A stretch of 21,945 bases of DNA, from the NCBI GenBank assembly GCA_035685445.1, contig DASSAK010000049.1, positions 1 to 21,945 on the forward strand, in the 5' to 3' direction. Of the stretch, positions 1-7,839 are shown piece after piece (within the stretch, counting starts at the first letter, position 1; each line of letters opens with the position of its first letter). A program made the translations under genes and the position numbers. Source of the stretch: DRGT01 sp035685445. Lineage in GTDB: Archaea > Thermoproteota > Nitrososphaeria > Nitrososphaerales > Nitrosopumilaceae. Below the pieces are notes generated by a model. It was not told the origin of the DNA. It searched no databases and worked only from the letters and a program-made list of their open reading frames with translations.

Positions 1-243
1 AAATATTCAAAAAAAAAGACTACTGAAAATCTAGGTAGTGAAGTTTTAGGAATAATTGCTTTTGAAACAATTAAAAAATTTGGAAATGAAAAAACTTTTC
101 AGATTGATACTACTTCAAAATCTATTTCAGAGGTTTCAAAACAAATAACAGATAGTATTAATGGAGAGGCTAAAGAAGACACAATAGACTGGCTTTCAGT
201 TATTGCAAAAAGGAATGATTTGCAAAAATTCTTTTCCTACTGA
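1..243 (+). CDS. Adenylate-kinase-like (AK6/Fap7-type) NMP kinase, C-terminal part only
   Basis: Open from the first base in frame 1 and ending in TGA at 241-243, so the 5' end lies outside the window; 80 residues are visible. The visible part has a helix with the sequence ENLGSEVLGIIAFETIKKFG, then a strand ending FQIDTT, then a helix, and finally a short IDWL segment. This order resembles the C-terminus of archaeal AK6/Fap7-like adenylate kinases, where a 'YSEKK-x-RENLEAE' helix is followed by an 'EIDTT' strand and a 'DW' tail. Such enzymes interconvert adenine nucleotides and may assist ribosome maturation. The P-loop is not in the window, so the assignment rests on the tail alone. It lies 30 nt upstream of tgt on the same strand and could be cotranscribed with it. 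Confidence 0.6.
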   Translation, partial: KYSKKKTTENLGSEVLGIIAFETIKKFGNEKTFQIDTTSKSISEVSKQITDSINGEAKEDTIDWLSVIAKRNDLQKFFSY

Positions 244-273
244 TTAAATATCGCATTAAGGAAAATACCGTAA

Positions 274-1791
274 ATGTTTGAAATTATAAAATCTGATCTA
301 GCTGCAAGAATAGGCATATTACATACAAATCATGGAAAGATAGAAACTCCTGCATATGTACCAGTAATTCATCCTGTAAACCAATCAATTCCATTAAAAA
401 AATTCAAAGAATTAGGTTTTGATTTAGTTATTACAAATGCATACATTACAAAAAATCATTATGGACAAGATGCCGTAAAACGTGGAATACATGATATCAT
501 TGGTTTTGATAATTCTATAATGACAGATTCTGGAGGATACCAAGTTCTAGAATATGGAGATGTAAAAGTTTCAGCTCCTGATATGGCAGAGTTTGAAACA
601 AAAATAAAAACAGATATTGCAATTCCACTTGACAAACCAACTGGTTTTGGTCTTCCGAAGACTAAAGCAAAAGCCTATGTTGATCATACTCTGAAAATTT
701 CAAAACAAACTTTGAAACAAAGTACAAAGAACGGACAAATTTGGGTTGGACCAATTCAAGGAGGAGAACATTTTGATCTTGTTAAACATTCAACCAAAGC
801 ATTGGTAGATTATGGTTTTGAGATGCTAGCATTAGGAAGTCCTGTTGAATTTATGGAGTCATATGAGTACAACCTCTTGGCAAAAATGATTGTTGCGGCA
901 AGATCACAAATGCCTTCTTCCATGCCTCTTCATCTATTTGGTGCGGGGCATCCATTAACAATACCATTTTCGGTAGCGTTAGGATGCGATACCTTTGACT
1001 CTGCATCATACATTCTATATGCAAAAAAAGATAGATACATCACAGAAGACAGGACCAGACATCTCTCTGAGATTGTAAATTTTTCGTGTAATTGTGAGAT
1101 TTGCTCAAAATTCACACCAAAAGAATTGCTTGCACTTGAGGAACAAGAAAAAATCAATAGTTTGGGATTACATAATTTGATTTCAATAAAATCCGAGGTT
1201 GAAAGGGTAAAAGACGCAATTCATGAAGGAAGGTTATGGGAATATGTCATGAAAAAGGCCAGAGCCCATCCCAAATTATTTGAAGTTGTAGAGGTCTTTA
1301 CATCCAATCCAAATTATTTCATAGATACCACTCCCAAATTCAAAGAAAAAGCTATTTTCCTATTTTCAAAAGAAGATCAATTTAGACCAGAAGTAATATC
1401 ATATCACAATATGGTGAGAAAATTTCAAAGTAAGAAAAAAGAACTAGTTATTTTAAAAGACACTACATTAAAACCAGCATATTTATCGCCAGAATATTTC
1501 AAAATCAAAAAATCATTCAAAGATTCTGAATCAATTCAATTTTGCCATTATAATCCATATCTTGGTTTAATTCCCATCGAAATATCAGACATTTATCCCG
1601 CTGCTCACTATGTTATGGCAAACTCAATTCGATCACCAGAGGACTTTTCTGTATTCTTAAAAACATGGAATGTGTTTTTTAAAAAAAATCATTTTTCAAC
1701 AATTCATTATGACAAGAATGATTCTTTCATCAAATTCTTTGTAAAGTTATTATCAAAAAACATCAAAAAGAAATCTCTAAAAGAAAAATAA
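274..1791 (+). CDS. tgtA: Archaeosine tRNA-guanine transglycosylase (arcTGT)
   Basis: Exchanges guanine at position 15 in the D-loop of archaeal tRNAs for preQ0, the first tRNA-bound step to archaeosine. The 505-residue protein shows the TGT signature MTDSGGYQVLEYGD (about residues 83-96, with the catalytic Asp in DSGGYQ), the substrate-loop motif GPIQGGEHFD, the LHLFGAGHP segment near residue 222, and a zinc site CNCEIC shortly after residue 270. The catalytic TIM-barrel half is complete. The C-terminal half is shorter than in euryarchaeal arcTGT (usually near 580 residues with a PUA domain); it ends in a Lys-rich tail and I see no PUA domain, so that may be encoded elsewhere. The ATG at 274 fits the family's N-terminus. 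It converges on the ferredoxin gene with only 16 nt between stops. Confidence 0.93.
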   Translation: MFEIIKSDLAARIGILHTNHGKIETPAYVPVIHPVNQSIPLKKFKELGFDLVITNAYITKNHYGQDAVKRGIHDIIGFDNSIMTDSGGYQVLEYGDVKVSAPDMAEFETKIKTDIAIPLDKPTGFGLPKTKAKAYVDHTLKISKQTLKQSTKNGQIWVGPIQGGEHFDLVKHSTKALVDYGFEMLALGSPVEFMESYEYNLLAKMIVAARSQMPSSMPLHLFGAGHPLTIPFSVALGCDTFDSASYILYAKKDRYITEDRTRHLSEIVNFSCNCEICSKFTPKELLALEEQEKINSLGLHNLISIKSEVERVKDAIHEGRLWEYVMKKARAHPKLFEVVEVFTSNPNYFIDTTPKFKEKAIFLFSKEDQFRPEVISYHNMVRKFQSKKKELVILKDTTLKPAYLSPEYFKIKKSFKDSESIQFCHYNPYLGLIPIEISDIYPAAHYVMANSIRSPEDFSVFLKTWNVFFKKNHFSTIHYDKNDSFIKFFVKLLSKNIKKKSLKEK

Positions 1792-1807
1792 TAAAAAAGA
1801 ATAGTGA

Positions 1808-2116
1808 TTAGCCACCGATTCCGGCGTCTTCTGCCCAGCCTTTTACGAAAACTCCGTTCTTGTGAAGAGGAACTGGTTGTCCTGCAGTGTAATTCATTGG
1901 TCTCATCCAAAAGATTGATTTTGTTGGACAAACTCCAATGCATGCACCGTCAGAAATACATCTCTCTGGATAAAAGACAAATGCTTTTCCTCTCTTCCAA
2001 CCTTCAACAGGTTTTACACGAAGTACGTCTGGACCAAGAGAAGTACAGATTTCAACACACAGTGCGCATCCGATACATCTCTGTTCATCTATGTCTGGAA
2101 TTATTGCTATTGGCAT
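1808..2116 (-). CDS. Two-cluster ferredoxin with an Asp in place of one cluster ligand
   Basis: A 102-residue soluble electron carrier. The first motif is CIGCALCVEIC (Cys 14, 17, 20, 24), a standard CxxCxxCxxxC. The second is CISDGACIGVCP (Cys 53, Asp 56, Cys 59, Cys 63), where the second Cys is replaced by Asp. In Pyrococcus furiosus ferredoxin the same replacement gives a cluster that is Asp-ligated and easily loses an iron, so one [4Fe-4S] and one [4Fe-4S]/[3Fe-4S] cluster are likely. About 30 residues, Trp- and Lys-rich, separate the two motifs, and a C-terminal extension of about 35 residues contains no Cys. The redox partner cannot be told from context. A TATA box (2148-2159) lies about 38 nt upstream of the ATG, so the mRNA leader is short. 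Confidence 0.9.
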   Translation of the reverse strand: MPIAIIPDIDEQRCIGCALCVEICTSLGPDVLRVKPVEGWKRGKAFVFYPERCISDGACIGVCPTKSIFWMRPMNYTAGQPVPLHKNGVFVKGWAEDAGIGG

Positions 2117-2147
2117 TTATTTCACTTAATGTCAAAAGTACTCAGTT

Positions 2148-2159
2148 GCTATTTAAACC
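2148..2159 (-). promoter_or_regulatory. TATA box of the ferredoxin gene
   Basis: On the minus strand the sequence reads GGTTTAAATAGC. This matches an archaeal TATA box and would place transcription start roughly 12 nt upstream of the ferredoxin ATG at 2116. Confidence 0.5.
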
Positions 2160-2260
2160 ATAATAGAATTTCATAACAGGGTTATGGATTTGACAAGATC
2201 GCGAACGATATAACGCTGTAATTTTGTTGAAATAAATAAAAATAAAAAATTTCAATTTAG

Positions 2261-2280
2261 ATTAAGAAAAAACAAAAAAA
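2261..2280 (-). terminator. Oligo-T tract downstream of the 70-residue gene
   Basis: Just past the minus-strand stop at 2295 the transcribed strand runs into two closely spaced T tracts (TTTTTTTG then TTTTTTC in the RNA sense). Archaeal termination depends mainly on such U tracts. The 2117-2294 gap otherwise holds only the ferredoxin promoter and A/T-rich sequence. Confidence 0.45.
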
Positions 2281-2294
2281 GGTGATGTTCACAT

Positions 2295-2507
2295 TTATTT
2301 TCTCATTGCGTCAATTTGACCAGAGGTTACCCAGTCAAGTAGTTCGGCTGATGTTGGATTTAGATCTGCTTTCTTATTCATAAGATTTTGAACCCAGATC
2401 CAGTTAATTTGGTTAAGAAGTGGTTTGTTTGATTCATCACCGGCTCGAACTTTTGAAACTAAAGCTTGATCTTGTGACTTTATCCATTCATCATAGGATC
2501 TTCCCAT
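2295..2507 (-). CDS. Small protein of unknown function, 70 residues
   Basis: Not recognised. The 70-residue protein is soluble in appearance, mainly helical, and has three Trp residues (positions about 8, 36 and 38, with another in the C-terminal LLDWV segment). The N-terminus MGRSYDEWIKSQ and the NQINWIWVQNLMNKK core read like a compact helical bundle. No Cys or metal motif is present. That it is real is supported by its own TATA box (2530-2540, 28 nt before the ATG, giving a leaderless mRNA), the downstream T tract and normal codon use. It is divergent from the beta-CASP nuclease gene. It may be a lineage-specific archaeal protein; no function is inferred. Confidence 0.7.
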   Translation of the reverse strand: MGRSYDEWIKSQDQALVSKVRAGDESNKPLLNQINWIWVQNLMNKKADLNPTSAELLDWVTSGQIDAMRK

Positions 2508-2529
2508 GCAGATTGGATCTGGTCATGCA

Positions 2530-2540
2530 CTAATTAAAGC
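2530..2540 (-). promoter_or_regulatory. TATA box of the 70-residue gene
   Basis: Minus-strand GCTTTAATTAG centred 28 nt before the ATG at 2507, the spacing expected for a leaderless archaeal transcript. Confidence 0.45.
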
Positions 2541-2587
2541 TTTTGAAGATTATACATTACCGCGAATGAACTTTTTTGTGTTGACAA

Positions 2588-2600
2588 AGTTTTAAGGTAG
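2588..2600 (+). promoter_or_regulatory. TATA box of the aCPSF2-like gene
   Basis: The sequence AGTTTTAAGGTAG is centred about 27 nt before the TTG start at 2621. The spacing supports a leaderless message and therefore supports TTG as the true start. Confidence 0.45.
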
Positions 2601-2620
2601 AACTTTGGCCACTTGATTTC

Positions 2621-3886
2621 TTGAAGATAAATGTTCTTGGTGCCGCTCATGAAGTTGGGCGATCAGGTTTTCTTGTAAATTGTAATGGAACAAATTTCTT
2701 GTTAGATTATGGCGTGATGTTTGGAAAGCGTGGAACCCCTCCACAATATCCCTTACATGTAAAACCACGAGATGTTGATTCTGTAATAATTACACACGCC
2801 CATCTGGATCATTCAGGCAATGTTCCATCACTTTTTGTTAGTGGAAATACAAACGTTTACGCTACACCACCAACTTTTGATCTAAGTCAGTTATTGATTG
2901 AAGACATGTTAAAAATTGAAAAGGGATTCCATCAATTTGATTTGCCAGAAGTAAATAACATGATGCGAAATGCAAAAGAAATTGGTTACAAACAAAAAGT
3001 TTCTAGAAACAATGCATCATTTGAGCTACGAGAGTCAGGCCACGTACTTGGTGGCGGTACTGTTTTGGTAGAATCTAATAATAAACGACTTTTTTACACA
3101 GGAGATATTAATCCTAGAGGCTCACGGATGTTAAGAGAAGCTGATTTAGATATCGGAGAAGTGGATTTACTAATTACTGAAAGTACTTATTCACAAACAG
3201 AACAGATGCCTAGACAAAAGGCAGAAGAAGGATTAATTGAATTTGCAAATGAAGTGTTAGATAGAAAAGGTATTTTATTCATACCTTCATTTTCTGTAGA
3301 GCGTTCTCAAGAAATTGCGTGTGTGTTAAAAAATGCAAAATTTAAACACAAAATTGTCATGGATGGAATGGCATTAAAAGTAAATGAAATAATGTTTCGT
3401 TATCCTGAATATCTTAGGGATCCAGAACTATTTTCTGATTCGATTAATGGAACAGTAGCAATCAGAAATCAACATGAAAGAAAGAAGGCTTTAGATGAAC
3501 CATGTGTTGTGATTTCACCTGCCGGAATGCTAGTAGGGGGAAACGCTGTTTATTATTTACAAGAACTTGCCTTTGATAACAAAAATGGAATTGCGCTAGT
3601 ATCATATCAAGGAGAAGGAACTCCAGGTAAAAAATTATTGGAGACAGGAAAAGTATCAACAAGAGGTCATGATATGAAAGTTTCAGCCGAGGTAAAACAA
3701 TTTGAATTTTCAGGACATGCAGATAGAAATGACCTTTTAGAACTTGTAAAAAATATCAAGGGAAATCCCAAAGTTCTAACAGTGCATGGAGATGCTGATT
3801 CATGTGTCAAATTTGCTGAAGAAATAAAAGAAAAGTTTGGTCTTGATGCACATTCTCCTGAATCTAATGAAATCATTGAAGTTTGA
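2621..3886 (+). CDS. aCPSF2-type metallo-beta-lactamase / beta-CASP ribonuclease
   Basis: A zinc-dependent RNase of the archaeal CPSF family, acting in 3'-end processing or decay of RNA. The 421 residues contain THAHLDH (His 59, His 61, Asp 63, His 64), the ESGHVLGGG segment near 137-145, TGDINPRG with the metal Asp, the ESTYS motif, a beta-CASP insert (IPSFSVERSQE, then VISPAGMLVGG), and the C-terminal EFSGHADRNDL and VHGD motifs. There is no N-terminal KH domain, which separates it from aCPSF1/FttA and points to the shorter aCPSF2 group. The start is TTG; the only nearby ATG (2631) is out of frame. The stop is followed after one base by the ATG of the DNA glycosylase, so the two are cotranscribed. 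Confidence 0.9.
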   Translation: MKINVLGAAHEVGRSGFLVNCNGTNFLLDYGVMFGKRGTPPQYPLHVKPRDVDSVIITHAHLDHSGNVPSLFVSGNTNVYATPPTFDLSQLLIEDMLKIEKGFHQFDLPEVNNMMRNAKEIGYKQKVSRNNASFELRESGHVLGGGTVLVESNNKRLFYTGDINPRGSRMLREADLDIGEVDLLITESTYSQTEQMPRQKAEEGLIEFANEVLDRKGILFIPSFSVERSQEIACVLKNAKFKHKIVMDGMALKVNEIMFRYPEYLRDPELFSDSINGTVAIRNQHERKKALDEPCVVISPAGMLVGGNAVYYLQELAFDNKNGIALVSYQGEGTPGKKLLETGKVSTRGHDMKVSAEVKQFEFSGHADRNDLLELVKNIKGNPKVLTVHGDADSCVKFAEEIKEKFGLDAHSPESNEIIEV

Positions 3887-3887
3887 A

Positions 3888-4733
3888 ATGCAGAAGCAGA
3901 TTGTGATAAACATAGATTCTAGCATAAACAGCGGTCAGGTTTTCCTTTGGGAAAAAATTCATGATAGATGGTATGGGGTAAATGGAAAGGATGTTTTAGC
4001 ATTTGATGAAAAATCCTTCAAATTAAACTCATTTGCTCAAAATTCCTTAGATTTTTTCAGAGAAGATGACGACTTTGAGAAAATTATTCACAGTATTACA
4101 AAAGACAGGGTTGTGAGGGAAGCTGTAGAATTATTTCCAGGTCTGAGATTGTTTCGACAAGATCCCTTCCAATGCTATATTTCGTTTATTGCTTCTTCAA
4201 ATTCCAATATACAAAATATCAGAAAGTCTTTACAACTATTATGTAAAAAATTTGGAAAAGATGTTATTTTTGAAGAAAAAAAATTCTGCTTGTTCCCTGA
4301 GCCTGAAACTTTATCAAACGCTACAATAAGCGATATACAAAAATGTGGCTTTGGGTACAGAGCAAAATCCATCAAAGATGCATCATTAGCAGTCACATCT
4401 GGACAAATTGATTTTGGTTTTTTGAAAAAAACTAATTATCAAAACGCAAAAGATATTCTTCTAGAGATATATGGAATTGGAAATAAAGTTGCAGATTGCA
4501 TATTATTATTTTCTCTTGACAAATTAGATGCATTCCCCATAGACAGATGGATCTTGAAAATTTTAGAAAAATATTATTCTGACAAATTTCCAATTAATGG
4601 AAAGTCATTGACTGAAAAAAAATACAACCAAATTCATGAAAAAATTGTAAACCATTTTGGTCCATATGCAGGATATTCACAACAGTTTCTTTTCAAAATG
4701 GAACGAGAAATAAACCAAAAAAGTTGGTTGTAA
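3888..4733 (+). CDS. ogg: 8-oxoguanine DNA glycosylase/lyase, OGG1 family
   Basis: Removes 8-oxoguanine opposite cytosine and nicks the abasic site in base excision repair. The 281-residue protein follows the layout of human OGG1: SGQVFLWEK (15-23), then DPFQCYISFIASSNSNI (92-108, matching the OGG1 'ECLFSFICSSNNNI' stretch), the helix-hairpin-helix YGIGNKVADC with the Schiff-base Lys 200, and AFPIDRWILKIL with the catalytic Asp 219. It therefore belongs to OGG1 rather than to the AGOG family used by many archaea. The frame is open from 3837, but the ATG at 3888 is chosen because it lies one base after the upstream stop and the 17 preceding residues overlap the nuclease gene and match nothing in the family. 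Confidence 0.92.
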   Translation: MQKQIVINIDSSINSGQVFLWEKIHDRWYGVNGKDVLAFDEKSFKLNSFAQNSLDFFREDDDFEKIIHSITKDRVVREAVELFPGLRLFRQDPFQCYISFIASSNSNIQNIRKSLQLLCKKFGKDVIFEEKKFCLFPEPETLSNATISDIQKCGFGYRAKSIKDASLAVTSGQIDFGFLKKTNYQNAKDILLEIYGIGNKVADCILLFSLDKLDAFPIDRWILKILEKYYSDKFPINGKSLTEKKYNQIHEKIVNHFGPYAGYSQQFLFKMEREINQKSWL

Positions 4734-4737
4734 ACCC

Positions 4738-4744
4738 TTAAAAT
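4738..4744 (+). promoter_or_regulatory. TATA box of tRNA-Arg
   Basis: TTAAAAT centred 28 nt before the first base of the tRNA, overlapping the sequence just after the glycosylase stop codon. Confidence 0.5.
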
Positions 4745-4768
4745 GGTTATTGCGCTCAAAATTTTTGC

Positions 4769-4843
4769 GGGCCGGTAGCTCAGCATGGATAGAGTGTTGG
4801 ACTTCTAATCCAATGGTCGTGGGATCGAAGCCCTCCTGGCCCG
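4769..4843 (+). tRNA. tRNA-Arg, anticodon TCT
   Basis: Folds as a tRNA: acceptor GGGCCGG / CTGGCCC (one G-T pair), T8 A9, D stem GCTC / GAGT, anticodon stem TTGGA / TCCAA around loop CTTCTAA (anticodon TCT at 4804-4806, reading AGA/AGG), variable loop TGGTC, T arm GTGGG-ATCGAAG-CCCTC, and discriminator G. CCA is not encoded. Oddities: the T stem has a T-T mismatch at its second pair and the T loop begins with A rather than T. The two bases before the tRNA (GC) can pair with the discriminator G and the following C, lengthening the stem in the precursor. No intron is seen. Confidence 0.93.
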
Positions 4844-4844
4844 C

Positions 4845-4849
4845 TTTTT
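4845..4849 (+). terminator. T-run terminator of tRNA-Arg
   Basis: Five T residues begin one base after the mature 3' end, a typical archaeal stable-RNA terminator. Confidence 0.55.
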
Positions 4850-4946
4850 ACAATAATTTTATATCAATTTCTAAAATCAGAATTTTAAAAAATTCCAGAG
4901 AATGTTTTTGGTAAAAGAAAAATACTTGTGTTTACAATCCTTGTAG

Positions 4947-5168
4947 ATGAAGAAAGATCCAAAACCCGAGCGAAAAAAAATTTCAATGAAAACAAGGTTG
5001 ATAATTATCGTAATTACTTTTGTCATAGTAAATGTGATTTTTTATCTCGCATTTGATAGTACAGATGATTCAGTAGAGGAGGAAAAAATTGAACAAGAAA
5101 GTGAGTCCACTCTTGAAGAATCAGATGAAGAAGAATTATTTTACAAGTTCAATCCACCACAACCATAG
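4947..5168 (+). CDS. Small single-pass membrane protein with an acidic tail
   Basis: Not recognised beyond its topology. The 73-residue protein has a Lys/Arg-rich N-terminus (about 17 residues), one hydrophobic segment (about 18-37, LIIIVITFVIVNVIFYLAF), and a strongly acidic tail rich in Glu, Asp and Ser that ends FNPPQP. The positive-inside rule puts the N-terminus in the cytoplasm and the acidic tail outside. It stands alone between the tRNA and the convergent chaperonin-like gene. Small acidic anchored proteins of this kind are common in this lineage; no role can be assigned. Confidence 0.75.
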   Translation: MKKDPKPERKKISMKTRLIIIVITFVIVNVIFYLAFDSTDDSVEEEKIEQESESTLEESDEEELFYKFNPPQP

Positions 5169-5199
5169 CGTACTAGAAATTCAGAAATGTTACTTAGAA

Positions 5200-6906
5200 T
5201 CAATAATAATGATGCATTTGGCGTTGTTCTAGACCTTCTTGCTCAAAGTGATTATGTGCTTTGCCACCATCTCTGTGGGCATGAACTGTTCCATCTATAT
5301 GACAATGAGTATTATCAATAAGGTCTTGCATAAACACGTCATCCACCCTCATTATCATATTCGTAACCTCAACGCCAGTTTTGATTATCTGTTCTTTTAC
5401 TACAACGGGTTCAATTACTTGCTGTGAAATTTGAGAGACTTTTCTATTTTTAGAGTCAATTCCAATCCATTCAAATTTTCCATTAGAAAACTTTGCAAGC
5501 TTGTTTCGTAATTCAATTAATGTATCAATAGTGTCCATTCCCACGTTTCTTGCTAGGGTTATTGGAATTTCTTCTAGTGCTTCAGCAAATTTTTGAATAA
5601 CAATTTGTTCTTTTCCTTCTACCTCTAGCGCACGTTGACTAATTTTGTGTGCAAGTATTGCTTCAGTTGAACCACCCCCTACAACAATCTCGGGTCTCTC
5701 AATGAAATTACGTAGAACATAAATCACATTTAATGCAGTACGATGGAATTCATCTAGATATTGCTTGGAATTTGCTCGAAGCAAAAGAGTTACAGAGTGA
5801 GGATTCTTACCATCAATAAATACCATTTTATCATCACCAACAGTTTTTTGATAAACTTTCTTGGCTTGACCTAATTCATCAGGAGAAATATTTTCTAAAC
5901 TTTTACAGGTTTTTGCACCAGTTGCTTTTTCAACCCACCAAAGATCATTATTCTTCACTCTTCTCATAGAAATGATTCCTGCTTTTGCCAAGTACTCTTG
6001 TGCAAGTGAATCAATACCTTTTCTTGAAATTACCACATTAACATCAGAATCTACAATTTTTCTGACTTTAGAAATTAGATCATTTGATTCTTGATTAAGA
6101 AACAAACTCATCTGTTCTGGAGAGGTAATTGCTATTTCAGATTCAGTTTTTGTCCTAAATGTCTCTAAATTTTCATTAGTAAGAAGGATTTTTGCATTTT
6201 CGATAGAGTGCGGCATTGCACAATTATCAATTGTTTTATCAATCACAATTCCGTTAATTAGTTGTATATCAGACACATTTCCAAGTTTTTCTTCAATCTT
6301 TATGTTATCTATGTCAATTTGGTTTTTTGGAAAATTAGTAATTGTACAAATGGCGTCAATAATCATACGCACAATAGGCATATCATCTGAAGACATATTG
6401 AAAAGTGCCTTACCTTGCAAACATGAAACTGCAAGATTATGCATTATACCTCTATCAGTTAAATCGCATTTTTGAGTGATTTTAGATAGTATTTCTAATG
6501 CAAATTCTCTGCCTTGTTCAAAACCACTAGTAATTATTGCAGGTGGAATTCCATTATCTAATAATTCGTTTGCTTTTTTTAGTAAAGCCCCAATCAATAC
6601 TGCAACTGTAATTGTTCCATCACCAACGTTGGTGTCTACAGCATTTGCACCTTCGATAATAGCTTTTGCAGCTGGATGATCAACATCAATTTTTCTTAAA
6701 AATGCACCACCGTGTTTAGTTATTGTTGAATCACCTTGAATGTCAACATAGACTTTGTCCAATCCTCTTGGTCCAAAAGCGGTTTTTACGACATCGGTAA
6801 GCAAAATTCCGGCTTGCAAATTGTATTTTCTTGCAACTTGCACCCCAACTCGTGCCATATCTTGACCTAACAAATCAGGATACTTCAAGAACACAACTAT
6901 GTTCAA
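5200..6906 (-). CDS. Divergent group II chaperonin (thermosome-like) with lost catalytic Asp residues and a His-rich tail
   Basis: Thermosome homology runs along the length: FGPRGLDK (44-51), GDGTIT (95-100), ALEEIPITLARNVGMDTID (443-461) and MIMRVDDV (517-524). Two residues needed for ATP hydrolysis in the family are changed. The Asp of TNDGAT is His 65 (TKHGGA), and the Asp of the HDAL helix aligns with Asn 393 (ALNVI). Asp 96 of GDGT is kept. The C-terminus is not Gly/Met-rich but carries His 534, 536, 542, 544, 551, 553, 565 and 566, including HCHIDGTVHAH, a metal-binding-like run. It lies 61 nt behind ureD on the same strand, which suggests a urease or nickel role, although a TATA-like TTTAATAA (6911-6918) could start it separately. 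The TTG at 6906 is used here; the TTG at 6888 is the better leaderless start (562 residues). Confidence 0.85.
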   Translation of the reverse strand: MNIVVFLKYPDLLGQDMARVGVQVARKYNLQAGILLTDVVKTAFGPRGLDKVYVDIQGDSTITKHGGAFLRKIDVDHPAAKAIIEGANAVDTNVGDGTITVAVLIGALLKKANELLDNGIPPAIITSGFEQGREFALEILSKITQKCDLTDRGIMHNLAVSCLQGKALFNMSSDDMPIVRMIIDAICTITNFPKNQIDIDNIKIEEKLGNVSDIQLINGIVIDKTIDNCAMPHSIENAKILLTNENLETFRTKTESEIAITSPEQMSLFLNQESNDLISKVRKIVDSDVNVVISRKGIDSLAQEYLAKAGIISMRRVKNNDLWWVEKATGAKTCKSLENISPDELGQAKKVYQKTVGDDKMVFIDGKNPHSVTLLLRANSKQYLDEFHRTALNVIYVLRNFIERPEIVVGGGSTEAILAHKISQRALEVEGKEQIVIQKFAEALEEIPITLARNVGMDTIDTLIELRNKLAKFSNGKFEWIGIDSKNRKVSQISQQVIEPVVVKEQIIKTGVEVTNMIMRVDDVFMQDLIDNTHCHIDGTVHAHRDGGKAHNHFEQEGLEQRQMHHYY

Positions 6907-6967
6907 TAATTATTAAAATCTATCATCAAAAAATTTCTGCGATCAAAAAATTTCTAAACAACGTAAA

Positions 6968-7828
6968 TTACGTTTTTTGATTTTTTCCCGACAAGTTAAC
7001 GTATGTAAAATTTGAAATGGTTGATACTAAATCATTAATTTCATCAATAGAGTTTGAAAGAATACGAATTACTATACCAGAATTATTTGGTAGTTGAGAA
7101 CAACCAATCAAAGAATTTTTTTTAATAAAATCATAGATGTTTTGAATTAATCTATCTGAATCAATTTTCTGTGAAATTATGTATAGTGTACAATATAGAT
7201 TCTGGTTTCCAAAAAGAGAGTTAAATTTAGTTTTGTTATTTTTAGGCTCAAATTTTGAGGATTCTGAGAAAAGAATATTCCCATCCTTGTCTTTACAATC
7301 AAATTTCATTCTAATAGAGTCAAAGTCAAATTTTTCGCCATGAGCAATTCTACCTGCTGAAATTATTTCAGAATAAAGCAAAGTTGAGCTATTATCAAGT
7401 GATATATGGACTTCTTGTAAAAACTTTGAATCTTTATGGGGAATAATTTGTTTGGGTAAAAATTCTAGGAAACTATTTTTTTCAACGAAAATATTGATGA
7501 ATTGACGGCAATCTCGGTTTTCTGCTTTGTAAATTTTAGTGGCTGCTTGGGTTGTTACAAATGCGCGAGTATTTTCTTTTGCAGTAATATCAATTTTCAA
7601 TGTATCCCCTTGTAGCATACCTCCAGCTGAGGACATCAAGTAAATGTGAGCCTTCTCAGGTTTTGTATAGTCATTATACAATGCCTTTTGAACAAGGATT
7701 GGTGATTTTGTTTTTAATTTTTTAATAAATGTTTTAGAATGTTTATCAGATTCTAATTCAATATTTGCCAATCCATCCATTCCACCATGAATCAATTCGT
7801 TTGTTTGAGAGATGTGTGATGTTTCCAT
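6968..7828 (-). CDS. ureD: Urease accessory protein UreD (UreH)
   Basis: Scaffold that binds apo-urease and, with UreF and UreG, carries nickel to the active site. The 286-residue protein shows SSAGGMLQGDTL (66-77), a conserved TTQAATKIYK segment, FLPKQIIPHKDS, and the SAGRIAHGEKF motif. Length fits the family. It is fourth in the ureE-ureF-ureG-ureD run, 11 nt after ureG. The weaker sequence conservation outside the core motifs is normal for UreD. No internal oddity was found. Confidence 0.93.
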   Translation of the reverse strand: METSHISQTNELIHGGMDGLANIELESDKHSKTFIKKLKTKSPILVQKALYNDYTKPEKAHIYLMSSAGGMLQGDTLKIDITAKENTRAFVTTQAATKIYKAENRDCRQFINIFVEKNSFLEFLPKQIIPHKDSKFLQEVHISLDNSSTLLYSEIISAGRIAHGEKFDFDSIRMKFDCKDKDGNILFSESSKFEPKNNKTKFNSLFGNQNLYCTLYIISQKIDSDRLIQNIYDFIKKNSLIGCSQLPNNSGIVIRILSNSIDEINDLVSTISNFTYVNLSGKNQKT

Positions 7829-7839
7829 GTTTTTAGCTC

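Noticed and set aside
1804..2163. Plus-strand frame of 119 residues
   Set aside because: Antisense to the ferredoxin, whose cluster motifs are unmistakable; composition is that of a shadow frame.
3837..3887. Longer start for the DNA glycosylase
   Set aside because: The 17 added residues overlap the nuclease gene in another frame and have no family match; the ATG at 3888 follows the upstream stop by one base.
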